Source of the DNA: Planctomycetaceae bacterium
Lineage (GTDB): Bacteria; Planctomycetota; Planctomycetia; Pirellulales; JAEUIK01
Direction of reading: 5' to 3'
Assembly: GCA_015493185.1 (NCBI GenBank)
Contig: WGDQ01000464.1
Coordinates: forward strand, 1 to 7,890
DNA: 7,890 bases
The translations under genes were made by a program, and so were the position numbers. The notes beneath the pieces were generated by a model that searched no databases, was not told the DNA's origin, and saw only the letters and a program-made list of their open reading frames with translations. Shown piece after piece: positions 1 through 5,796 of this stretch (position 1 is the first letter of the stretch; the number at the start of each line of letters is the position of its first letter).

Positions 1-351
1 CCGACGCAGCGCCGGGGCGATGACCTCCGGATCGTTGGGCGCCACGGCGATGATGTCGTAGCCCTGCGCGATCCAGCGGTCGATGATTTTGACTTGCTCC
101 TCAACCTTGTCGATGGGCGGGCCGTCGTAGTCGAGATCGATGCCCAACTCGTCGGCCGCCTCGCGGGCGCCGCGCTGGCAGGCGTTGAAATAACTGATGC
201 CGATCAGCTTGGGCATCATTCCCATTTTCAAACGCCGGGGGCCGGCGGCACCGGCACCATCCGATGCGCCGCAACCAGCAGCGGAAACCGTGGTCAGCAG
301 AACCAGACAAACGGCCGCAAACCGAGAGATTTGACGTCGCGATGGATCCAT
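1..351 (-). CDS. ABC transporter sugar-type substrate-binding lipoprotein, N-terminal part (runs off the left edge)
   Basis: Reading the minus strand from an ATG at 351-349 gives 117 uninterrupted codons to the window edge. The protein starts with a lipoprotein signal: basic n-region (RRQISR, residues 5-10), hydrophobic stretch FAAVCLVLLTTVSAAG and a lipobox ending AAGC, so Cys27 would be the lipidated residue. After a short Gly/Ala linker comes the first beta-alpha unit of a periplasmic-binding-protein type I fold (KLIGISYFNACQRGAREAADELG, residues 48-70, broken here only by naming), then YDGPPIDKVEEQVKIIDRWI and IIAVAPNDPEVIAPAL. The pairing of a YxGP segment with an NDP(E/D)xxxPAL segment is typical of the RhaS/RbsB/LsrB-like sugar-binding family. 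The protein would capture a sugar or related small molecule outside the inner membrane and deliver it to an ABC permease; the substrate cannot be told. A GAGGTG ribosome site lies about 10 bases before the ATG. The transporter's other subunits are not in view. It is transcribed divergently from xseA. Confidence 0.85.
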   Translation of the reverse strand, partial: MDPSRRQISRFAAVCLVLLTTVSAAGCGASDGAGAAGPRRLKMGMMPKLIGISYFNACQRGAREAADELGIDLDYDGPPIDKVEEQVKIIDRWIAQGYDIIAVAPNDPEVIAPALRR

Positions 352-570
352 GTTTTCAAAACACCTCGACACACGAGCATGGTTGAGACGATAGGCGTGC
401 CCGCACGATGGTAGACCCACCGGCCGCCGGGATCTGTTTCGATTGGATCGTCCGAGCGGCATACGCGGCAAGGTCGAGAAGCGCATTTTGGGCAACAACG
501 GGTATCTGGAACAGCATCGTCGGCGATCGGCGTGCTGTGTCAACCGTGTCTGGCGGTGGGCGCATCGGTT

Positions 571-605
571 TGTTCTATCTTGTCTTGTTCTGTTTGTTCT
601 GTTCT
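571..605 (+). repeat. T-rich tract with four TGTTCT hexamers
   Basis: TGTTCT occurs exactly at 571-576, 586-591, 595-600 and 600-605, the last two sharing one base. The whole tract contains only T, G and C apart from one A at 577. It lies about 25 to 60 bases upstream of the candidate xseA -35 element, so it could be an upstream promoter element, a regulator site or a simple low-complexity expansion. Spacings of 15, 9 and 5 bases do not fit one helical phase. Confidence 0.6.
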
Positions 606-628
606 GTCCGTGGACCGTGGCAATCGGC

Positions 629-657
629 CAGACAGGGCCATGGCCAATGTATAGAAT
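629..657 (+). promoter_or_regulatory. Candidate sigma70-like promoter for xseA
   Basis: CAGACA at 629-634 (four of six matches to TTGACA) and TAGAAT at 652-657 (five of six matches to TATAAT) are separated by 17 bases, the preferred spacing. Transcription would begin near 664, some 65 bases before the xseA ATG. The spacer contains a perfect 10-base palindrome, GGCCATGGCC at 636-645, which could be an operator but may be chance in GC-rich DNA. The call rests only on matches to the general bacterial consensus. Confidence 0.4.
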
Positions 658-660
658 GAG

Positions 661-708
661 GCACCCCCGCGCCGAGCGGCGCGAGGCACGGGTGCGCACG
701 GATTTTTT
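661..708 (+). promoter_or_regulatory. Leader stem-loop followed by six T's, upstream of xseA
   Basis: An inner stem pairs CGCGCC (668-673) with GGCGCG (678-683) around the tetraloop GAGC. An outer stem pairs GCACCC (661-666) with GGGTGC (690-695), separated from the inner stem by a 1-by-6 internal loop. Seven bases later comes TTTTTT at 703-708, and the xseA ATG follows at 730. The shape resembles an intrinsic terminator or attenuator with a rather long gap before the T run. No plus-strand gene lies upstream that would need termination, so a 5' leader role is more likely if it has one. If transcription starts near 664, part of the outer stem would be lost. Confidence 0.4.
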
Positions 709-729
709 CTCCCTGTTGATGGGCGACGG

Positions 730-2127
730 ATGACGTATCAGCCATCGTTTTTTCCTGAGGCATCGGACGAAGGGGCGGACGGCGAAGCGGTGCTGTCGGT
801 CTCAGAGCTGACGGCGCAGGTGAAGCTGCTGTTGGAAGGCACGTTCGATTCGGTTTGGGTGAGCGGCGAGATTTCCAACTTTTCCCGGCCACGTTCGGGC
901 CACTGTTATCTGACGCTCAAAGACGACGAGGCCCAGTTGCGGGCAGTCATCTGGCGTGGCACGGCCGCACGGCTGCGGTTCGATTTGCACGACGGGCTCG
1001 AGGTGGTTTGTCACGGGCATCTCGACGTTTATGCACCGCGGGGCTCGTATCAACTGGTGATCGAAGAGATCGAGCCCAAGGGCATTGGGGCGTTGGAGCT
1101 GGCGCTAAGGCAGTTGCACGCCCGGCTGGCGGCCGAGGGGCTCTTCGACCCGGGCCGCAAACGGCCGCTGCCCCGCTTTCCGCGGCGCGTGGCCGTGGTG
1201 ACGAGCCCCACGGGCGCGGCGATCCGCGATTTTCTTCAGGTGTTGCGACGTCGCTGGCAGGGGCTCGAAGTGTGGATTGTGCCCGTTCGCGTGCAGGGCG
1301 ACGGCGCGGCGACGGAAATCGCGGCGGCGATCGACCGGGTAAGCGGGCTGGCTGAAGCTCAGGCGATTGATTGTCTGGTGGTCACGCGCGGCGGCGGGAG
1401 CCTGGAAGATTTGTGGGCTTTCAACGAAGAGGCGGTCGTGCGCGCGATCCATCGTTCGGCCATTCCTGTGGTGTCGGCCATCGGTCACGAGATCGACGTG
1501 ACGCTCTCAGACATGGTGGCCGACGTGCGGGCACTGACCCCGAGCGAGGCCGCCGAACGGATTGCGCCGGCCGCCGACGAAGTGCGGAAGACGCTGGCCC
1601 ATCATCGTCGACATCTGGAAGCGGCGGTGCGCGGACGCATCGAGGCATGGACACACCGACTCGATCGGCTGGCCGCATGCCGCGCCTTGCAACGACCGGA
1701 GGAGTGGCTTCACGAGCTTTCGCAGCGGCTCGACGAGCTATCAGGACGGGCCGACCGAGCCATTGGGCACCGGTTGCGGCAGGCCCGCTCGGAGGTGACC
1801 CGTGTGGCCGGAAAGCTGGAGTCGCTCAGTCCGCTGGCCGTCTTGTCGCGAGGTTACAGCCTTACTTACGATGCGCGAGGGCAGTTGATCCGCAACGCCG
1901 GCGAGGTTGCGCCGGGCGATCGCATTGCAACCCGCCTGGCGACGGGCACCATCGATAGCCGCGTCGAACAGGTGCATCTGAAAGATGAAGACGTTGAACG
2001 GGCGCATCAGGAAGATTCGGAAAACTCGCAATCGGCTGCCCGACAAGGCGCAGACACGCGGCCGGCCGAGAACACCCCTGACCATGCCGGCGGAAGCAAC
2101 GATGGATCGGACGGCAGTAGTTCATAA
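730..2127 (+). CDS. xseA: Exodeoxyribonuclease VII large subunit
   Basis: XseA is the catalytic subunit of exonuclease VII, a cytoplasmic enzyme that cuts single-stranded DNA into oligonucleotides from both ends in DNA repair. The 465-residue product has the full family layout. An N-terminal OB-fold spans about 22-118 (VSELTAQVKLLLE, VWVSGEISNF, GHCYLTLKD). The catalytic domain follows with VTSPTGAAIRDFL (157-169), RGGGSLEDLWAFNEE (220-234) and AIGHEIDVTLSDMVAD (250-265). Asp167, Arg220, His253 and Asp256 line up with the E. coli residues reported as essential (D155, R205, H238, D241). A helical region at about 275-365 would bind XseB, and the motif SPLAVLSRGYSLTYD (367-381) closes the conserved part. 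Residues from about 420 form a polar, acidic, low-complexity tail longer than usual. I chose the ATG at 730 because it puts the OB-fold near residue 22; no clear Shine-Dalgarno precedes it. Unlike the usual tight pair, xseB begins 358 bases downstream. Confidence 0.97.
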   Translation: MTYQPSFFPEASDEGADGEAVLSVSELTAQVKLLLEGTFDSVWVSGEISNFSRPRSGHCYLTLKDDEAQLRAVIWRGTAARLRFDLHDGLEVVCHGHLDVYAPRGSYQLVIEEIEPKGIGALELALRQLHARLAAEGLFDPGRKRPLPRFPRRVAVVTSPTGAAIRDFLQVLRRRWQGLEVWIVPVRVQGDGAATEIAAAIDRVSGLAEAQAIDCLVVTRGGGSLEDLWAFNEEAVVRAIHRSAIPVVSAIGHEIDVTLSDMVADVRALTPSEAAERIAPAADEVRKTLAHHRRHLEAAVRGRIEAWTHRLDRLAACRALQRPEEWLHELSQRLDELSGRADRAIGHRLRQARSEVTRVAGKLESLSPLAVLSRGYSLTYDARGQLIRNAGEVAPGDRIATRLATGTIDSRVEQVHLKDEDVERAHQEDSENSQSAARQGADTRPAENTPDHAGGSNDGSDGSSS

Positions 2128-2162
2128 GAGGGTCAAGTGGTAGTAGTCCATAAAAGGGTCAA
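2117..2162 (+). repeat. Imperfect direct repeat of 20 bases at the xseA stop codon
   Basis: GTAGTTCATAAGAGGGTCAA at 2117-2136 and GTAGTCCATAAAAGGGTCAA at 2143-2162 match at 18 of 20 positions, start to start 26 bases apart. The first copy contains the xseA TAA (2125-2127). Each copy carries GGGTCA (2130-2135 and 2156-2161), and either could pair with TGACCC at 2178-2183. The repeat could be a local duplication of the gene end or a deliberate RNA element; the sequence alone does not decide. Confidence 0.75.
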
Positions 2163-2197
2163 AAGAAAAGCGGACGATGACCCGTCGGTTCTTTTTT
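2156..2197 (+). terminator. Possible weak terminator after xseA
   Basis: GGGTCA (2156-2161) can pair with TGACCC (2178-2183) over a 16-base loop. Alternatively GACG (2173-2176) pairs with CGTC (2183-2186). Either is followed by TTTTTT at 2192-2197. The stems are short and the gap before the T run is five bases or more, so this is weaker than the hairpin 40 bases further on. It could still act with that hairpin as a double terminator. Confidence 0.35.
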
Positions 2198-2201
2198 GTG
2201 G

Positions 2202-2228
2202 CGTGCCGGGCGGCGCGGATATTTTTTT
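2202..2228 (+). terminator. Intrinsic terminator downstream of xseA
   Basis: CGTGCC (2202-2207) pairs with GGCGCG (2212-2217), six base pairs with one G-T wobble, around the tetraloop GGGC. Four bases later comes an unbroken run of seven T's (2222-2228). This is a compact, textbook Rho-independent terminator shape. It would end the xseA transcript about 75 to 100 bases after the stop codon and implies that xseB needs its own promoter. Folding was judged by eye. Confidence 0.6.
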
Positions 2229-2275
2229 CTACTTCCCGCGGCAGTGTGGAATCGGATGAAAAGGATGGCTGAAGC

Positions 2276-2484
2276 CCGAGCGTTTTCGTTTCAGCACTGT
2301 TTCAGCCGAGCGTTTCCGGGTGCTGGTGTTACGTTTCTTTGTTTTTCTAGCGAAGTATTTTTTCCGGCGAAGCATTTTTCCCGGCGGGGCATTTTTCCCG
2401 GCGGAGTGTTTTTTCAGCGCAGCGTTTTTTAGCGAGGCGTTTTTCAGCAAGATGACCAAGATGGGAAGACGAGGCGTTTTCGAC
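2276..2484 (+). repeat. Degenerate 15-17-base T-tract tandem repeat array upstream of xseB
   Basis: Six contiguous units start at 2350, 2367, 2384, 2401, 2417 and 2432 and end at 2446; the second unit is GCGAAGCATTTTTCCCG. The consensus is GCG, two or three purines, then YR, five or six T's and a short C-rich or CA end. T tracts sit at 2358-2363, 2375-2379, 2392-2396, 2409-2414, 2425-2430 and 2440-2444. Unit length falls from 17 to 16 to 15 along the array. More decayed copies are visible from 2276 to 2349 (for instance GAGCGTTTTCG and GAGCGTTTCCG) and one isolated copy, GAGGCGTTTTCGAC at 2471-2484, abuts the xseB ATG. The non-integer codon period and drifting frame argue against coding. No function can be assigned; it sits where the xseB promoter and leader should be. 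Confidence 0.8.
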
Positions 2485-2485
2485 G

Positions 2486-2869
2486 ATGGCGGCCAAACGA
2501 AAGAAAACCGACGACGGCTCGAAGGCTTCGGCGCCAACGTTCGAGCAGGCGCTTGAGCGGCTCGAGGCGATTGTGGAAGAACTGGAGGCGGGGCGTGCGG
2601 GATTGAACGAGTCGCTGGCCCACTACGAAGAAGGCATTCGACTGCTGAAGCGGTGCTATGGAATGCTCGAGGCGGCCGAAGAGCGCATTGCCGTGCTGAG
2701 TGGACTCGATAGCGAGGGCAACCCGATCACCGAACCGTTTGACGATGCCGACGACGAGGCGGGATCGCTGGAAGCCAAGGCCCGTGCCCGCAGCCGCCGG
2801 CGAAGCCATGCCTCGGGCAAGCGCCGCTCCGGCGAGGATCAAGTAGACGACAGAGGGGCCCTCTTCTAG
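2486..2869 (+). CDS. xseB: Exodeoxyribonuclease VII small subunit
   Basis: XseB is the small helical partner of XseA; several copies coat the large subunit's helical arm to form exonuclease VII. The family signature is clear: FEQALERLEAIVEELEAG (19-36), then LNESLAHYEEGIRLLKRC (40-57) and LEAAEERIAVL (61-71), a helical hairpin. The conserved domain fits the usual size of about 70-80 residues, but the product has 127. The extra C-terminus is acidic (FDDADDEAG, 85-93) and then strongly basic (RARSRRRSHASGKRRS, 100-115). The N-terminus also begins with a basic AAKRKK stretch. The ATG at 2486 is preceded by a weak GAGGCG at 2471-2476 that belongs to the repeat array. ispA follows after 63 bases. 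The XseB identity is firm; a role for the tail, for example DNA contact, is guesswork. Confidence 0.94.
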   Translation: MAAKRKKTDDGSKASAPTFEQALERLEAIVEELEAGRAGLNESLAHYEEGIRLLKRCYGMLEAAEERIAVLSGLDSEGNPITEPFDDADDEAGSLEAKARARSRRRSHASGKRRSGEDQVDDRGALF

Positions 2870-2932
2870 AATGGAGCCGTTGGTCATCCCCCGTTGTTGT
2901 GGGGCACCGTAGGGGCACGAGCAGCGAGCCGC

Positions 2933-3826
2933 ATGATTCAAACCGCAGAAACGCTCGAACAATACTTCGCCGAGGCCCGGCGCCAGATCGATGCGGCGTT
3001 GTCGGCATACTTGGAGCTCGGTCCCGATTGTCCGCAGTTGCTGGCTGAGGCCATGCGCCACAGCGTGCTGGCGCCGGCCAAACGGTTGCGTCCGGTTCTG
3101 GTGCTGATGGCGTGTGAAGCCTGCGGGGGCGATCTGGCACGGGCAATGCCGGCCGCTTGTGCCGTGGAGCTGGTTCACACGTATTCGTTGATCCACGACG
3201 ACTTGCCGGCCATGGACGACGACGACTTGCGACGAGGCCGGCCAACGTGCCACAAGGTGTATGGCGAGGCGATGGCCATATTGGCCGGCGACGCGTTGTT
3301 GGCCCGGGCCTTCGAGATATTGGCCCGCGACATCGAGCCGGCGCAAACAGCGGCCCGCTGCGTGGCCACACTGGCCGAAGCCGCCGGACCAACGCGGCTT
3401 GTAGCCGGACAGGCCGACGATTTGCAGCCGGGCGAGTCGGACGATCGGCTAAAGCTGCTGGAAGCGATTCACGCCCGAAAGACCGGCGCGCTGCTTTGCG
3501 CATCGCTCGAGCTGGGTGCCTTGTGCGCGGGGGCCGACGACGCGCGGCGCTTGGCCCTTGCGGCCTATGGGCGGCGGTTGGGCATGGTGTTTCAGATTAC
3601 CGACGACTTGCTCGACGTGCGTGGCGAAGAGCAGGCGTTGGGCAAACGCGTGGGTAAGGACGCCGATCGCGGCAAACTCACATTTCCTGGCCTGCTTGGC
3701 GTGGAAGCCAGCCTGCAAGAGGCCACAGCGCTGACGGCCGAAGCATGCGAACAACTGGCGCCGCTGGCCCCCGCGGCCGAACGCCTTAAGGCACTGGCCC
3801 ACTACGTGCTGGAAAGAGACCGCTGA
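2933..3826 (+). CDS. ispA: Short-chain (E)-prenyl diphosphate synthase, probably farnesyl or geranylgeranyl diphosphate synthase
   Basis: This cytoplasmic enzyme joins isopentenyl diphosphate to allylic diphosphates and supplies C15 or C20 chains for quinones, carrier lipids and other terpenoids. The 297-residue product matches the family length. It shows the diphosphate-contacting KRLRP (50-54), the first Asp-rich motif in IHDDLPAMDDDDLRRGRPT (87-105), GQADDL (159-164), KTGALL (183-188) and the second Asp-rich motif FQITDDLLD (220-228), followed by GKDADRGKLTFP (241-252). The aromatic Tyr84 five residues before the first Asp-rich motif, and the two-residue insert within it, match bacterial type II FPP synthases, but bacterial GGPP synthases look alike, so chain length is open. 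I start at the ATG at 2933; a TTG at 2894 would add 13 unconserved residues. The stop TGA shares its A with the dxs ATG. No Shine-Dalgarno is obvious, and GGGGCAC occurs twice (2901 and 2912) just upstream. Confidence 0.93.
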   Translation: MIQTAETLEQYFAEARRQIDAALSAYLELGPDCPQLLAEAMRHSVLAPAKRLRPVLVLMACEACGGDLARAMPAACAVELVHTYSLIHDDLPAMDDDDLRRGRPTCHKVYGEAMAILAGDALLARAFEILARDIEPAQTAARCVATLAEAAGPTRLVAGQADDLQPGESDDRLKLLEAIHARKTGALLCASLELGALCAGADDARRLALAAYGRRLGMVFQITDDLLDVRGEEQALGKRVGKDADRGKLTFPGLLGVEASLQEATALTAEACEQLAPLAPAAERLKALAHYVLERDR

Positions 3827-5742
3827 TGGATAAGCTGTTGTCGACGATCGAATCGCCTTCGGATCTCAAACGCCTTTCGGCCGACGAGCTGAATCAGTTG
3901 GCCGACGAGATGCGCGAGGCGCTTTGCAATTTGGTGAGCACGCGCACGGCCCATTTCGCCTCGAACCTGGGCGTGGTGGAATTGTGCCTGGCACTGCACA
4001 CGACGTTCGACTTCCTGCGCGACCGGCTGGTGTGGGATACGGGGCATCAGATTTATCCGCACAAGATGATCACGGGCCGCTACCACGAGTTCAGCACGAT
4101 GCGCACCAAGGGCGGCCTGATGGGTTATCCGAACCCGAACGAGAGCCCCTACGATTTGTTTATGACAGGCCATGCCGGCTGTAGCGTATCGTGCGTGCTG
4201 GGGTTGAAGTCGGGCGATGATCTGCTGCGTGGCGACGAACAGCGGCATGCCGTGGCGGTGATTGGCGACGGGGCGTTTCCCTCGGGCATTGTGTGGGAAG
4301 CGCTGAACAACACCGGCGGGCTGAAAAAGAAGCTGATCGTCATTCTCAACGATAACGAAATGTCGATCTGCCCGCGCGTGGGAGGGTTGGCCGATTATCT
4401 CGATCGGCTGCGCATGAGCCCCTTTTACATGGGGCTGAAAAGCGAAGTGGTGCGGCTGCTCGACGCGGTGCCGGGCGGCGAATCGGTTGAGAAGTTTCTG
4501 CTTCAGGCCAAAGACTCGATCAAGGCGGGTCTGCACGGCGGCATGTTGTTCGAAGAGCTGGGGCTGCGCTACATCGGACCGGTGGATGGCCACAACATCG
4601 GGCAGTTGCAGAAATATCTGCGCCTGGTCAAAGACCTGGAAGAGCCGGTGCTGCTGCACGTGATTACGGAAAAGGGACATGGCTTCAAGCCGGCGGCCGA
4701 AGATCCGGTGTTTTTCCACACGCCTGCCCCTTTCGAGCGCGAAGACGACAACGTGGTGTCGATCAAAACGAGCTCGAGCCGCGCGTATACGCATGCGGCG
4801 AGCGAGGCCATTCTGGAGCAAATGCAAGCTGATGCCCGAGTGACCGTGATGACGGCCGCCATGTGCCAGGGAAATAAACTGGAGAAGGTGCGCGAGACGT
4901 TTCCCGAGCGATTTTTCGACACGGGCATTTGCGAATCGCACGCCGTGGCATTCGCCGCCGGACAGGCCAAGGCCGGCCTGCGACCGATCGTGGACATTTA
5001 CAGCACCTTCTTGCAGCGCAGCTTCGATCAGTTGTTCCAGGAAGTGGCCCTGCAAAACCTGCCGGTGGTGTTCATGCTCGATCGGGCCGGACTGACGGGC
5101 CCCGACGGACCGACGCATCATGGCGTGTTCGACTTCGGCTACCTGAGGTTGTTGCCCAACTTTGTGGTGATGGCGCCGGGCGACGAGCAAGACCTGCAAG
5201 CCATGCTGCCGTTTGCCCTGGGGCAGGATGGGCCCGTATCGATCCGTTACCCCAAGGCGGCAGCCGAAAGGCACGAGCGGACGGTCGCGCCGCTGGAACT
5301 GGGACGCGGCGAAGTGATGCAGTGGGGCGACGACATCATGCTGATCGCTTGCGGCGCGATGCTGGGCAACTGCCTGCGAGCGGCCGAGACGCTGCGGGCC
5401 GAGGGTTTCGACGTGGGGGTGATCAACGCGCGGTTCGTCAAACCGTTGGATCGCGAGTTGATCTTCAAGGCCCTGGAAAGCTGCTCGGTGGTGCTCACCG
5501 TGGAAGAGGCGGCGCTGGCCGGAGGATTTGGCAGCGCGGTGGTCGAGGCCGCGGCAGACGCGGGGCTCGACGTGCGGCACCTGCGGCGACTTGGCGTGCC
5601 CGATCACTTCGTTGAACATGGCGATCGCAACGAACTGCTGGCCGACCTGAACCTCGATGCCCAGGGCATTGCACGCGCGGCCCGCGAACAGGCCGAGCGG
5701 CAAGGGCTGACGGTTTCTGGTTCGCGCCGACGCGTGAGTTGA
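3826..5742 (+). CDS. dxs: 1-deoxy-D-xylulose-5-phosphate synthase
   Basis: DXS condenses pyruvate and glyceraldehyde-3-phosphate using thiamine diphosphate (ThDP), the first step of the MEP isoprenoid pathway. The product has 638 residues, close to the usual 620-640. The ThDP-binding half holds HFASNLG (His43), DTGHQIYPHK (His74), the metal-site GDGA (147-150) with NDNEMS (175-180), and GPVDGH (251-256). The central domain has the catalytic Glu370 in GICESHAVAFAAG (367-379), IYSTFLQRSFDQ (391-402, Arg398) and GLTGPDGPTHHG (422-433, Asp427, His431). The C-terminal transketolase domain runs from about 490 (INARFVKPLD, 533-542; EEAALAGGFGS, 560-570). Two wordings differ from E. coli: GHAGCS at 115-120 where E. 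coli has GHSSTS, and CESH where E. coli has AEQH. The ATG overlaps the ispA stop by one base, with an AG-rich GGAAAGAG just upstream inside ispA, so translation is probably coupled. Confidence 0.96.
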   Translation: MDKLLSTIESPSDLKRLSADELNQLADEMREALCNLVSTRTAHFASNLGVVELCLALHTTFDFLRDRLVWDTGHQIYPHKMITGRYHEFSTMRTKGGLMGYPNPNESPYDLFMTGHAGCSVSCVLGLKSGDDLLRGDEQRHAVAVIGDGAFPSGIVWEALNNTGGLKKKLIVILNDNEMSICPRVGGLADYLDRLRMSPFYMGLKSEVVRLLDAVPGGESVEKFLLQAKDSIKAGLHGGMLFEELGLRYIGPVDGHNIGQLQKYLRLVKDLEEPVLLHVITEKGHGFKPAAEDPVFFHTPAPFEREDDNVVSIKTSSSRAYTHAASEAILEQMQADARVTVMTAAMCQGNKLEKVRETFPERFFDTGICESHAVAFAAGQAKAGLRPIVDIYSTFLQRSFDQLFQEVALQNLPVVFMLDRAGLTGPDGPTHHGVFDFGYLRLLPNFVVMAPGDEQDLQAMLPFALGQDGPVSIRYPKAAAERHERTVAPLELGRGEVMQWGDDIMLIACGAMLGNCLRAAETLRAEGFDVGVINARFVKPLDRELIFKALESCSVVLTVEEAALAGGFGSAVVEAAADAGLDVRHLRRLGVPDHFVEHGDRNELLADLNLDAQGIARAAREQAERQGLTVSGSRRRVS

Positions 5743-5796
5743 CGTAGCAACGTTCCGCGTGGCTTCCATCTTCACTCTTCTCGGCTGCCCCTGACC

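Larger units (their letters stand above)
352..729. other. Divergent intergenic region between the substrate-binding protein gene and xseA
   Basis: This 378-base stretch separates two divergent genes and must carry both promoters. The xseA side holds a T-rich repeat, a promoter candidate and a leader stem-loop, listed separately. On the minus strand a perfect TTGACA hexamer lies at 543-538, with GACGAT 16 bases further on (521-516), which matches the -10 consensus at only three of six positions. It is at best a tentative promoter for the substrate-binding protein gene, with a leader of roughly 150 bases. Short open frames here show no recognisable protein features. Confidence 0.6.

Noticed and set aside
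408..733. Small plus-strand frames in the intergenic region before xseA
   Set aside because: They overlap each other and the promoter and leader elements, lack ribosome sites, and have no recognisable motif.
2350..2446. The repeat array considered as a CRISPR
   Set aside because: Units of 15-17 bases are directly adjacent with no unique spacers and no cas gene is in view.
2229..2537. Minus-strand 102-codon Lys/Ala-rich frame resembling a histone-H1-like basic protein
   Set aside because: The Lys runs come directly from the T tracts of the repeat array read in reverse, the frame overlaps the xseB start, and no ribosome site is evident.
2320..2556. Plus-strand 78-codon Phe-rich frame over the repeat array
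   Set aside because: The Phe pairs come from T5-T6 tracts, unit lengths are not multiples of three, and it runs into xseB out of frame.
2894..2932. TTG start extending IspA by 13 residues
   Set aside because: The added residues do not resemble the family N-terminus and the ATG at 2933 gives the usual length.
2444..3346. Minus-strand 300-codon frame opposite xseB and ispA
   Set aside because: It is antisense to two clearly identified genes and its composition is that of an antisense shadow.
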